This document shows positions 10,386 to 19,271 of a stretch of 28,500 bases of DNA, one piece after another. Source of the stretch: Prorocentrum cordatum (taxonomy: Eukaryota; Sar; Dinophyceae; Prorocentrales; Prorocentraceae); NCBI GenBank assembly GCA_963575745.1, contig CAUYUJ010002074.1, positions 64,001 to 92,500 on the forward strand, given 5' to 3'. Below the pieces are notes generated by a model. It was given only the letters and a program-made list of their open reading frames with translations. It was not told where the DNA came from and did not search any database. Numbering within the stretch: the first letter of the stretch is position 1; each line of letters begins with the position of its first letter. Position numbers and translations under genes: made by a program.

Positions 10386-10549
10386 ACGGAAGGCGGAGGA
10401 ACAACATTTGTCTTCACTTTGCCTTAGCGGTGCTGGTCTATTCCTGTCGCGCGCCCACGCAGCTTCGCTTTGCCCGCACACGCGACATGAACGAAACGAA
10501 ACAATATGGGTGGGGTCTCCGTTCCAATGCGAACTCACCCCCAGGCGCC

Positions 10550-10791
10550 GATGTATATGTGCATGTTCTTTTTCTATGTATATGTATATGTTTATGTATT
10601 TGTATATGCATAGGTCTATGTATATATATATATATTTATATATATATGTATTTGTATTGGTATTTGTAGTTGATGTTGTATTTGTATGTGTGTCGGTGTA
10701 TTTTTGTTGTGTGTATGGAAATGTATATGTGCATATATATATATGCATGTATATATGTGTTATACATATGTATATGTATACGTATCTATAC

Positions 10792-10825
<34 letters not shown>

Positions 10826-10886
10826 ATATGTTTATGTATACGTATATGTAAATGTATGTTTATGCCCACATATATCTGTACTTGTA
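10550..10886. repeat. TATATG/TATGTA array
   Basis: A third hexamer-type array, looser than 2131-4736, with a (TA)n run near 10793-10818. It ends shortly before an inverted repeat at 10887-10912. Confidence 0.9.
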
Positions 10887-10912
10887 TCTCGATAATTATT
10901 CATTTATCGAGA
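10887..10912. repeat. TCTCGATAA inverted repeat
   Basis: TCTCGATAA (10887-10895) pairs with TTATCGAGA (10904-10912) around an 8-nt AT-rich loop. It marks the edge of the preceding hexamer array. Confidence 0.7.
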
Positions 10913-11636
10913 GCGATCTAACGAGAACGCGATACATATAGATAACGAACTATAGAGAGTATAGCGAAGTCCAACAAGACAGCCGACCACCACACACACC
11001 CATATATAGATATATATATATATCTACAAATATGTTTGTATTGTTTTCGTCATTGCGGTTGATACAGTGTGAGCATCCTGACCTGCAACATTATCATCAT
11101 TGAGCTACCCAAGAAGTCAGTCAGGGTGTACGTTCCTGGTCGTCTTTCCAGAGCAGAGCGTGTGGGGCAGCTTTTGGGAGCGCCCGCATGCGTCGAAACG
11201 AGTAATCCGTCTTCTGGGAACCAATCCCTTCTGGCAACTTCGAGGGGAGACGGAGGGGTGGATGGAATGGAGAGGGAAAGAGGGAAGGGGGCCTGTCGAA
11301 GAACAAACGGCGCATTCATTATCTATTGGTCGTCCGCGTGGATTTCTTCAGTCGGTGCTGGACCCACTGGTGGCGCCTCGAGCGCCGCCGCTCGCGCGCA
11401 TTGCCGACCTTCGTAAGTTTGTGTTCGTGGACAGCAAGTACACAGTCTCGTGTTGACGCTTGGTGTTCATGCAACGGAAGCCACAAGCTTAGTTTCGTTT
11501 CAGCGACGCCTCGTTTCAATGCAGCGATAGCCATCGTCTTCCCAATCTGATGGACTTTGTGTCCCATGCGCATGCTCTCTGAGAGGGCCGCCCTTCGGAG
11601 CTGGAATGCGGTCTTGCCTGCCCGCTCGAATGCCGT
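10913..11636. other. Unique sequence, no gene recognised
   Basis: After a short AT-rich stretch (to about 11040) this is balanced-composition DNA with open frames of about 115 codons on plus and 84 on minus. No known motif is seen. GTAAGT-like words occur (11414), but no convincing exon pair can be assembled. Confidence 0.5.
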
Positions 11637-11641
11637 ATTTC

Positions 11642-11813
11642 TCGGGGGCGGACAGAACCCCCAACAGTGACACGCCGATTAGTGAATTGTCCGTTTTCGG
11701 TTCTCGAGAGGGCGCCGTGGCCGTCATTTTCCAGGCTTGCGCCCGCCAGGTTTGGACCTCAGGTCGTTTTCACTAAACCACGTTTTACTAAAGGGGGGTC
11801 TGTCCGTCCCCGA
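11642..11813. mobile_element. 172-bp MITE-like element, copy 2
   Basis: Same length and orientation as copy 1 at 527-698, with about 11 substitutions and no gaps. Its terminal inverted repeats are clearer: the left end begins TCGGGGGCGGACAGA and the right end, reverse complemented, begins TCGGGGACGGACAGA (19 of 21 paired). It is flanked by a perfect 5-bp direct repeat ATTTC (11637-11641 and 11814-11818), which fixes the boundaries and indicates transposition. There is no open frame of note. The transposase that mobilised it is not in the window. Confidence 0.85.
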
Positions 11814-11818
11814 ATTTC

Positions 11819-12512
11819 GTTTCCCTGGAACAGGATGTAGGGAGGAGAAGTCAGGATAGGCTGCACAGCTCCCCGTGCACAGTGGGGGGCTTCGACCCTT
11901 TTCTGCAGACTGCTTTCTGTTGAGGCTTCACTCCCCTGTCCTGGGACCGCGCTGTCTTACGGTTCGCTGTCCTGCCAGAGCCGATGAATTCTGCTTGCAG
12001 TCCATTCTTTGCCATTCAGTGGAAGGACAGGGCAGGGGGAAGTAGGACAGGAGGGCGGGAGTGGCCTTGCGTGGCGTTCCCTCGCCGCCTCGTGGGTGAA
12101 CGCAGGTCACGCCGGTGGCCCGGAACGCCCTCATGAGGTTTAAGGTTCCCCACCGACGCACGCTGCCAGCTGCTCTCTTTCAGTCTGCGCATCCTCCTCC
12201 CGCCTCTTCTCGCTCCTCCCCCTCTCCTTTTATCCCTTCTTGTTTCCTCCCTCCTCTGTCTCCCCTTTGCCCTCCTGCTCCGTCTCATCCTCCGTCCTCT
12301 GTCCGTCTCTTCGTCCCGTCCGCCTTGTCGTCGTCGTTCGTCTCCTGGTCTTTCTCGTTCTCCTCGTCTTCCTTGCTCCTCATTTCGGGTGCGAGCCCGA
12401 AATGTCTGGCTGCAGCTTCGTGGCAGCACCGCTCAACGATATGCTGCGTACCTTACATCGCAGGGTGGGCTAGTTCCCAAATCCGAGCTTTGGTTTGAAC
12501 GTTAGAGCATGC
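11819..12512. other. Unique and pyrimidine-rich intron-like sequence
   Basis: About 12170-12380 is strongly C/T-rich (CCTCCTCCCGCCTCTTCTCGCTCC and similar), which gives Ser/Pro/Phe frames on plus and Arg/Glu/Gly frames on minus. No exon could be matched to the Rag-like exon downstream: no P-loop (GxxxxGKS) was found here on plus. Confidence 0.5.
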
Positions 12513-12544
<32 letters not shown>

Positions 12545-12584
12545 GGTCGTCGTCGTGGTCGTCGTCGTGGTCGTGGTCGCGGTC
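12513..12584. repeat. (GTC)n tract
   Basis: A run of CGTCGTCGT with GTGGTC interruptions, about 70 bp. It codes for poly-Asp on minus; no gene is inferred. Confidence 0.95.
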
Positions 12585-12748
12585 GGTGTTGCTCTGCCTG
12601 GAACTTGTTTCATGTCTGCAGTGGCCACTGCCCGATAATATAATTTTCCCTTCGCCCCTCTTTATCTCTCTGCAGGCCTCACATCCGCTTCCTTGTGTGC
12701 CTTGCCCATTGTCCTCCCAGACGAGCGGCCTCTGATGCTGCTCTGCAG

Positions 12749-12841
12749 GTGCTCGACTTCCCAGGCTCGATGTCGTTCGACGAGTCATCCGAGGGCTGGT
12801 TCACGAAGACAGGTGCAGTAGTGTTTGTGATCGACGCCCAG
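12749..12841 (+). CDS. Exon of a RagC/D (Gtr2)-like small GTPase
   Basis: A 31-codon stretch reads VLDFPG, then SMSFDESSEGWFTK, then TGAVVFVIDAQ. This matches the order found in RagC/D and Gtr2 GTPases: the switch-II/G3 segment W-D-F-P-G followed after about 15-18 residues by G-A-L-V/I-F-V-I-D-A/S-Q. These proteins pair with RagA/B and carry amino-acid status to TORC1 at the lysosome or vacuole. The upstream boundary CTCTGCAG|G is a good 3' splice site, and LQ before it may be intronic. Downstream, homology stops at CAG, followed by GAGGGG. Dinoflagellate introns can start with GA or GC, so a GA donor at 12842 is possible; a canonical GTAAGT lies at 12917. The P-loop, G4 and C-terminal roadblock exons are not seen, so neighbouring introns would exceed several kb, or this is a fragment or pseudogene. 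Confidence 0.55.
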
Positions 12842-12884
12842 GAGGGGCTTGGGGGGGGGGGACACGCGGACGATGGGGAGAACG

Positions 12885-13010
12885 TTGTTGTTGCTGCTGT
12901 TGTTGTTGCTGTTGTTGTAAGTGATGATGGTGGTGGTGGTGATGATGATGGCGATGATGAGGATGGTGGTGATGGTGGTGGCGGTAATCATGATGATGCT
13001 GCTGCTGCTA

Positions 13011-13047
<37 letters not shown>

Positions 13048-13198
13048 GGATGGTGGTGCTGGTGGTGGCGGTGATGATGATTCTGATGATGATGCTGATG
13101 ATGATGATGATGATGCTGCTGATGATGATGATGATGTTGATATGAAAATGAAGATGATGACGATGAGGGTAATAACGATGGCGATGATGATCATTTGG
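12885..13198. repeat. (TTG)n then (GAT)n tract downstream of the Rag-like exon
   Basis: About 35 bp of GTT/GCT triplets is followed by a long GAT/GGT run with GCT and GCG variants. The frame of the upstream exon stays open through it (Val- then Asp/Gly-rich to about 13198). That is expected of a stop-free triplet repeat and is not evidence of translation. I read it as intronic. Confidence 0.9.
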
Positions 13199-13475
13199 TG
13201 ATGACAGTAATCATGCATAATAATTTGTCACCGTCGCCTTGTGTGAAGTCCTGTCCCTCTGGCTGGCGCTGCGCTGCAATGTTGCAGCCTGGCTTGTGGT
13301 CTCCACGTTCGAGCATGGGACACGGTCTCGAGCGCAACGGGGGCTCGCCCTGTTCACCTGTACTCTCCACCTCTTGCGTGCCAGGACCAAGACCATGCCC
13401 GCACTCTCCGCCTGCTGCTGCCGTGTCACGGCCAACACCAGCTCGCACTCTCCGGCTGCTGTTGACGCGCAACGG
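13199..13475. other. Unique sequence with minor 45-bp repeat
   Basis: Balanced composition. The segment CACTCTCCGCCTGCTGCTGCCGTGTCACGGCCAA (about 13400) has a second imperfect copy CACTCTCCGGCTGCTGTTGACGCGCAACGGCCAA about 46 bp later, leading into the larger tandem duplication. No gene is recognised. Confidence 0.5.
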
Positions 13476-13797
13476 CCAAGCCAGACAGCTCCAGCCGGCA
13501 GCACTGCCAGGGCTGCAAGTCCCGAGCCCCCGGGAGGGTGCCGCGGCCCGCGAGCAGGCGGGCCCGCTTTCCCGAGCGCGACGGCGCCGCGTGCGTCGGC
13601 CGGGCCGCCATCGGGGGCGGAGACGAGTCGCGCTGCCAAGCCAGACAGCTCCAGCCGGCAGCACTGCCAGGGCCTGTAAGTCCCGAGCCCCCGGGAGGGT
13701 GCCGCGGCCCGCGAGCAGGCGGGCCCGCTTTCCCGAGCGCGACGGCGCCGCGTGCGTCGTCCGGGCCGCCATCGGGGGCGCGGAGACGAGTCGCGCT
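13476..13797. repeat. GC-rich tandem duplication, 159 + 163 bp
   Basis: GCCAAGCCAGACAGCTCCAG begins both units (13476 and 13635). They stay almost identical to the GAGTCGCGCT end (13634 and 13797). Differences are a 2-bp change after CAGGGC, one GGCC/GTCC change, and a 2-bp GC insertion near 13780. The high identity indicates a recent duplication. Plus and minus frames are open in both units, but the unit length mod 3 differs, so a conserved protein repeat is unlikely. Confidence 0.95.
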
Positions 13798-14000
13798 TCG
13801 CGCGTCTTGGCCTGGACCGCAGATATTCTGGGAGTGAGAGGTTCTGTATTTACATGTCTATACAGTTTTTGTACAACATTTAGAGTATATTCATATACGA
13901 GCACGAGCACGAGCACGAAGCCATGCGCTGTCAGGCGCGTAGGCGGGAAAAGTCTGAATTCAAGCTCTCGCAGCCAGTGCGCCTGCTAAACAGGACAATA

Positions 14001-14182
14001 GGAGGAGGAGGAGGAGGAGGAGGAGGAGGAGGAGGAGGAGGAGGAGGAGGAGGAGGACTGAGGAGGAGGAGGAGGACGAGTAGGAGGAGGACGAGGACGA
14101 GGAGGAGGAGGAGGAGGAGGAGGAGGAGGAGGAGGAGGAAAAGGAGGAGGAGGAGGAGGAGAGAGAGAGAGAGAGAGAGAGA
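14001..14182. repeat. (AGG)n then (GA)n polypurine tract
   Basis: An essentially all-purine plus strand: AGG/GGA triplets with a few GAC interruptions, ending in a pure (GA) run at about 14160-14182. Frames are poly-Arg/Gly on plus and poly-Ser/Leu/Pro on minus. Confidence 0.95.
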
Positions 14183-14268
14183 GTACAACGAACACATGCA
14201 TTGCATTCGCAGTGCGGTGCCCTCCGGCCAGGGCGCTTGGGCCGAGCCAAAAAGGCGGTTCACCTCTA

Positions 14269-14445
14269 CTCTTCGTTTGGAGCCTTTTCCCGACTGCGAA
14301 TAAGCTTCAGAACGATCATTTCCCATTTCTGAGGGTCGCGTATGTGTTCCATGAGATTTGCTTCTGTGGTGAAGGATGCAGATACGATCTCGTGCAAACA
14401 CTTGGCCCATTCGTTACTCGGTCTCCCCCTCCTCCGCTTGAGCAA
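14269..14445 (-). pseudogene. LINE retrotransposon C-terminal remnant
   Basis: The minus frame ending at the stop near 14266 reads KRRRGRPSNEWAKCL, a 10-20 residue spacer, then LMEHIRDPQKWEMIV, then a short basic tail. This pattern (basic cluster, G-R-P, three residues, W, then a D-P-x-x-W motif near the end) is typical of the extreme C-terminus of many LINE ORF2 proteins. Upstream on minus (above about 14445) the similarity is lost and the frame is GC-rich and low complexity, so only the last 55-60 codons survive. It is transcribed opposite to the reverse transcriptase remnant at 15647-16905 and is probably a separate 5'-truncated insertion, as is usual for LINEs. Assignment rests on motif spacing only. 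Confidence 0.5.
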
Positions 14446-14706
14446 GGACGTGGCGGAGAGGACGTGAAGTGTATTCATATAGATATTCGATAATAAAGAT
14501 GTGTATATCTGTAAAGAGAGATAGAGAAAACACAAAAGCGAGCTGCCCTTCTCCAAGGGCCGCAAAGATGCGCGAGATGCGTCGCGCGTCGCAGGGCGCG
14601 AGGCGCGGAGGCGGGCCGGCCGGGCCGAGCAGGGCGCTCGTCTTGCGGCGGCGGCTGCCAGCTCGCGCACCTCTGCCTGGGTGCGCAGGCGTCGCCGCAA
14701 GCGTCG
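14446..14706. other. Unique GC-rich spacer
   Basis: Partly AT-rich (14470-14530) then GC-rich with GCGCGTCGCAGGGCGCGAGG-type words. No gene or repeat family is recognised. Confidence 0.4.
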
Positions 14707-14882
14707 GCGCCCCCTGTCTGATGGGCCTGCTTTCTTCCACCACCACAACAAGTTGGAGGGGGGAGGGGGTCCTCCTCCCCCTCTTCTTCCTTCTCCTGCT
14801 CCTCATCCTCCACCTCCTTCCCCCCTCCAACTTATGGTGGTGGTGGTGGTGGAAAAAGGGCCCATCCCTTTCTGTTGGGCGC
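14707..14882. repeat. Long imperfect inverted repeat (foldback)
   Basis: GCGCCC, GATGGGCC, TTCCACCACCAC and AAGTTGGAGGGGGGA occur in order on the left arm (14707-14768). They recur in reverse complement on the right arm (about 14812-14882: TCCCCCCTCCAACTTATGGTGG, GGTGGAAAAAGGGCCCATC, GGGCGC). Arms are about 60-70 bp with small gaps. The loop is pyrimidine-rich and about 40 bp, with a nested GAGGGGGT/CCTCCTCCCC pairing. It could be a foldback transposon end pair or a slippage-derived cruciform. No target duplication was identified. Confidence 0.7.
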
Positions 14883-14889
14883 TGCCCCA

Positions 14890-15646
14890 GGGAGGGGCTG
14901 CCAGGCCTTGTGCTGGCGCCCGAAGCGGAGCGCGCGAGCGAGGCCTCGTGTCCGCAGTCGGGTCGAATTGCAGGCAGGGTAAGCTGACCTTGGCACTCTG
15001 CCTTTTGAACTTCCCAAGGCCAGCACCCCTTGAATCTCTCTCTCCGCGCATCTTCAGCCGCTCATGTGGGTATGCAGCCGCCCGCGGCTTCAATCGCAAG
15101 ATCTGGCTGCTTTGGGAGGCATTTGCACAGACCCTCGAAACCCAAATTTGCACCGATGTCGTCGACGACCCTTCTGATCCTGGTGGCGTACCTGCTTCTT
15201 GGTCTCCAGGAAAGGTTCGCTGGGTGTTGTCGACGCCAGCCTCGGGCGGATCCAAGAACCCGCGGTCTTATGCAAGAGGACCCCCTGCGTGTGCCCAGGC
15301 TGCACGCTCGCATTTGGCACGTAACTACGGACGGGATGGAGACTCTTTGCATGAGAGCGTCATTTTCGTCCGTCTTTTTGCGGAACCCTTCAGGACCTCG
15401 GTAGCCAGAGACATGGCAAGTCGGCTTGATAGTGTCGCCACGGACGGCGATCGGGCTTAGATCCAGAACTTCTGTAGTGGCCCTCAGCGAGCTCAGGGCA
15501 CACATCGAACGAACGACGGCGAGCTGGTGGACAGCGATCGCAGGGCTGACACTCGAGTGCGTCATTTGGAAGCGTTGCAGTGGGCTATGGAGCAGACGAC
15601 TGCAATGCTGGAAGGCCCTGTGGTAGATTTAGGTCTTCCGGCCTAA
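14890..15646. other. Unique sequence upstream of LINE remnant
   Basis: Balanced-composition DNA with long open frames on both strands (plus to 15460, minus 15062-15565). Because it directly precedes a 5'-truncated reverse transcriptase on plus, it may be the eroded linker and endonuclease part of the same LINE. I cannot identify endonuclease motifs, so this is only a positional guess. Confidence 0.3.
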
Positions 15647-16905
15647 TTGAGCACCATCGCTGCACAGGAGGTGATGCGGGCAGCGCGCAAACTAAGGAAC
15701 CGACGAGCGAAGGGCTTGGACGGATTGCTGGCAGAAATCTGATTCTCTTTTGATGGGAACGGTTGGCCAGCTCTCGAATGTGCCAGTTGATTTTGCAACA
15801 TTGCTTGATCACGCACGACATTGCCAGACGCGTCGCGCAAATCACGTGTGACCATGATCTAGAAAAAAAGGGACCCCACGGCATGCGACAACTACCAGCC
15901 GATCAGCCTAGTGCCAACAGGGCACAAAGTCTTCGCAGCGTTCATGCTGAGGCCGCCGGCATCGGCCAATCAGCTTGTTGCTTCTTGGGCAATGGTCCTC
16001 GTGGCACAGGCTAAAGGACTCCAGGGCTGAGGATATGATATGGCCATCTCAATTTGGTATTTCGTTGACATCGCGGCACCTCGGATGCAATCTTTGCGGC
16101 CAGACGTTTGCTCGATAACGCGTTGGCCGCAGAAGTTGGGGCTCTGCAGATGCTGGCGCCTGTTTGGGCCAAAGAGTTCGCTTTCCTGCCGCCGAGCGCA
16201 ACAGCGACGTCGCTGTCGCGCTTTGGCTGCCCAGCCGGGTCCTTCGACGCGGTGGCGGCGATCCCGTTGACCAGCGGCAGAGTCTCTCCATGTGCCAGGG
16301 GTGCCCGCTGTCCCCGTTGTTTTCCACCATCGTCATGGCGACGCTGTTGCAGGATCCGCGCGCGAAGATGTGCGAGAGGCTCTCTTTGGCACTCCTGCCG
16401 CGGTCTTCGCTCGGGAGTTGGTCTGCGCAGACGGCGCGCCTCTGCTGGGCTCACATCCTGGCGTCGTGCTGGAGATCATTTCGTTCGCGGTGGAGTGTGG
16501 CGAACATTGCGGGGTTTATCTGGGCCTAGGGTAAGGTCGAGATGATGAGAGTCCGCTTGGGCGCGCACGTGGTGAACGGCGTTGGTGGTGCCGTGATGGA
16601 AGAGGGGGCCTTCGCGCGCCTCGGTTCCCAGCTTTCGTTTGATAGATCCTGCGGCTTCGATCTGAGCGGGGGGACAGGCGCAGCTAAGCAAGGCGGTAAG
16701 CCACTGGTCTCGTCTCGGTGCCACGCAAAACTATCCAAGTGAAGGAAGGTGAAGGTTTGGACAGCGCGGGGTGCAAAACACTGTATTGGTATTTTGCTGC
16801 TTGTTTAAAAGCAGTCCGAGCGCAAAAGGCTGCTCGGCGTACTCCATGCTGAGTGTTAACAGAAGATATGCAGAATGCGGCTCTCGTGCTAGAGCCGCGC
16901 AGCCA
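15647..16905 (+). pseudogene. Decayed LINE-type reverse transcriptase
   Basis: Recognisable LINE ORF2 blocks occur in the right order but in three frames. Frame A (15647-16030) has KLRNRRAKGLDGLLAE, then KKRDPTACDNYQPISLVPTG and HKVFAAFML (the usual N-Y-R-P-I-S-L block). Frame B (about 16078-16263) has TSDAIFAARRLLDNA and RFGCPAGSFDAVAAI. Frame C (about 16275-16370) has QRQSLSMCQGCPLSPL, the Q-G-C-P-L-S-P block. Next comes ELVCADGAPLLG (about 16409-16450), where intact enzymes have Y-A-D-D. Then GKVEMMRVRLGAHV and, near 16750-16880, RKVKVWTA and LLGVLHAEC, the post-RT region. In-frame stops lie at 15740, 15788, 15806, 15860 and 16028, and there are at least three frameshifts. The catalytic Y-A-D-D is C-A-D-G. 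The copy is dead. The 5' part and the last C-terminal portion are missing. Confidence 0.85.
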
Positions 16906-16929
16906 CCTGCGCCATTATGAGCGTGGACG

Positions 16930-17041
16930 GCATTGTTGTTATGCTTGTTGTTTTTCTTATTGTTGTACTTGCTGTTGTTGCTGCCGTCGTCGTCGTCGTC
17001 GTTGTTGTTGTGGTTGTAGTTCTTTTTGTTGCTGTTGCTGT

Positions 17042-17106
<65 letters not shown>

Positions 17107-17415
17107 TTGCTGATGCTGCTGATGTTGGTGCTGCTTTTGTAGTTGTTGTTGTTGTTGTAATTGTTGTTGTTGTGGTTGTTGCTGTTGTTGTTGATGTTGT
17201 TGTTGTGGTTGTGGTTGTGGTTGTGGTTGTGGTTGTGGTTGTGGTGGTTGTGGTTGTGGTTGTGGTTGTGGTTGTGGTTGTGGTTGTGGTTGTGGTTGTG
17301 GTTGTTGTTGTGGTTGTGGTTGTGGTTGTGGTTGTGGTTGTGGTTGTGGTTATGGTTGTGGTTGTGGTTGTGGTTGTGGTTGTGGTTGTGGTTGTGGTTG
17401 TGGTTGTGGTTGTGG

Positions 17416-17489
<74 letters not shown>

Positions 17490-17490
17490 G
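16930..17490. repeat. (TTG)n / (TTGTGG)n array after LINE remnant
   Basis: A mixed GTT/GCT/GTC triplet run (16930-17200) passes into regular TTGTGG hexamers (about 17200-17417) and ends in pure TTG (about 17418-17490). The order suggests successive expansion events. Frames read poly-Val/Ala, poly-Leu/Trp and poly-Cys. It starts about 25 bp after the last recognisable LINE codons and ends at the conserved right flank of the TTG cassette. Confidence 0.95.
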
Positions 17491-18500
17491 AATGTTTATT
17501 ACTCAACAATTATCATGGTTGGGCACTTTGAAGCCGCCCTGGCGCTCTCGCCGAGGCGCCGGCTACATTTTCATTGAAAATGAGGCTCACGCTCGAGCGG
17601 TTAGGGGGGCCGCCCAAACCGGCCCCCCAACAACAAGAACGCTCCCGCCGAAAGCCGCCGTCTGAACAAAACCAGCGTTCCCGCTTGAGATTTCCTCCCG
17701 TTTTACCTTGGACGGGCGCGCTAGTCTTTCTCTCATCGGCGCCGCCCCCAGCAAAAAAAACGCCCCCGCTCGAGGTTTCCACCCTTTTTTACTCAAGGCG
17801 GTGCTCCTCTTCGCCGCCGAAAACCGCCGCCCCGACAAAACCAGCGCCTCCGCCCGAGACTTCCTTCCGTTTTACGCTGGACTGGCGCCCAATTCTCTTT
17901 TGAAGTGGCGCCGCTCCCAGCAAGAACAACGCTCCCGCTCGAGGCTGGCTTCCTTTTTCCTGAAGACGGTGCTGTTCCTCGCCGCCGACAGCCCCCGTCC
18001 CGACAAAACCACGGCTCCCGCTCGATGCTTCCTCCCTTCTGACTCAAGGCGGTGTTCCTCTTCGCCGCCGAAAACCGCCGCCCCGCCGAAACCAGCGCTC
18101 CCGCCCGAGATTTCCTTCCGTTTTAAGCTGGACTGGCGCCCTGCTCTCTTTTGAATTGGCGCCGCTCCCAGCAAGAACGACGCTCGCCGCCGACAGCCCC
18201 CGTCCTGACAAAACCACGGCTTCCGCTCGATGCATCCTCCTTTCTTACTCAAGGCGGTGTCCCTCCTCACCGCCGAAAGCCGCCGTCCCAATAAAACCGG
18301 CGTTCCCGCTCGAGACTTCGCTTTGTTTTGCGCTGGACTAGCGCCCTACTCTCTTCAGCATTGGCGCCGCTCCCAACACGAGCAGCCCTGCTCGAGACTT
18401 CCTCCCTTTCTATTCAGGGCCAGGTCCTTGCCTCACCGCCGACAGCCCCCATCCCCACCAGGGCAATCCTGTCGTTCGATACTTCCTTGTGCTTTACCCT
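17491..18500. repeat. TTG-cassette right flank A plus GCTCCCGCTCGAGACTTCC minisatellite
   Basis: After the TTG array come AATGTTTATTACTCAACAATTATCATGGTTGGG, ACATTTTCATTGAAAATGAGG, GGCCCCCCAACAACAAGAACGCTCCCGCC and a long degenerate tandem array. Its words are CAAAACCAGCGCTCCCGC, TCGAGACTTCCTTCC, ACTCAAGGCGGTG and CGCCGCCGA. Higher-order copies begin at ACTCAAGGCGGTG near 17790, 18042 and 18247 (spacing about 250 then 205 bp), alternating with GGACTGGCGCCC and GGCGCCGCTCCCAGCAAGAA blocks. Open frames on both strands (for example 17574-18154 in two plus frames) are repeat translations rich in Pro/Ser/Arg. Related flanks occur at 18818-19165 and 20607-20890. Confidence 0.8.
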
Positions 18501-18731
18501 TCGCTGGGGTTCCACTGGTGGTCTCGCATTGGCGCAGCAAGGTGCGGTCATGCGTTTTCGAGGCGGTATATGTTGAAATTCCTCGGAGGAGGTGTTTGCA
18601 AGACCATATTTGGCGGGAGATCTGGGAATGAGAATATCGAACCCCGCTATAGAAGAAGTCCCCCATTACGTGGATGGCTATCACGATGGTCGCATGCTTC
18701 GTGTGGAAACATCGCGCATGAGGGTAACATG
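18501..18731. other. Unique left flank of TTG tract B
   Basis: Balanced unique sequence ending AACATGATTG, where the TTG tract starts. It lacks the GGTATACCCCC left module seen at 20347 and 21550. No exon is recognised. Confidence 0.4.
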
Positions 18732-18766
18732 ATTGTTGTTGTTGTTGCTGCTGCCGCTGCTGCTGC

Positions 18767-18817
<51 letters not shown>
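18732..18817. repeat. (TTG)n tract B
   Basis: ATGATTG followed by TTG/CTG triplets and a pure TTG run, ending in the cassette word GAACTC. Frames are poly-Val/Ala, poly-Leu and poly-Cys. Confidence 0.95.
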
Positions 18818-18818
<1 letters not shown>

Positions 18819-19230
18819 GAACTCTCAACTTTGAATAATAATGATTGCTGATCTTCCCGTCCGGTGCACATTGTTTTTCTCGATTGAAGTGCCCTTCCCG
18901 GGGCTCGCACTTGGTTTTTGATCAGGGAAAGTCTTGAGGGTCAAACTGTATCGTTGGCCCCCCCGGGTTGCAACAACAACGGCTCCCGCCTGAGATTTCC
19001 TCACAATCTAGGCAGGACCTCCGCTCCCGCCCGAGACTTCCTTGCATTTGATGCAGGAATCGCGCTCTCGCTTGGGACTTCCTTACAATTTATCCAGGAA
19101 TCGCTCTCCTGGAGCTCTGGAGTCGCGCTCTCGCTGGAGTTTTGCTTGCAATTTACTGAAGAATAGCGTCCATGCGGTGGAATTCTTGCAATTTTTTTTC
19201 AAGCGCTGCGCTCCCGACACCTAGGCACCC
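18818..19230. repeat. TTG-cassette right flank B with 45-bp minisatellite
   Basis: The flank contains TTTGAATAATAATGATTGCTGAT, GAAGTGCCCTTCCCGGGGCTCGCAC, TTTTTGATCAGGGAAAGTC, then GGCCCCCCCGGGTTGCAACAACAACGGCTCCCGCC. It is clearly related, in order and spacing (about 155 bp from TTG end to CAACAACAAC), to flank C at 20607-20770. It then gives about four units of roughly 45 bp, CGCTCCCGCCCGAGACTTCCTTGCAATTTA type, from 18975 to 19165. No gene is seen. Confidence 0.85.
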
Positions 19231-19271
19231 AGGAGTCGCGCTCACGTTTAGGATTCCCTCACATATTACCT

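Noticed and set aside
12695-13201. 168-codon frame containing the Rag-like segment as a whole gene
   Set aside because: Only about 31 codons match the family; the rest is upstream unique sequence and downstream (TTG)/(GAT) repeat translation.
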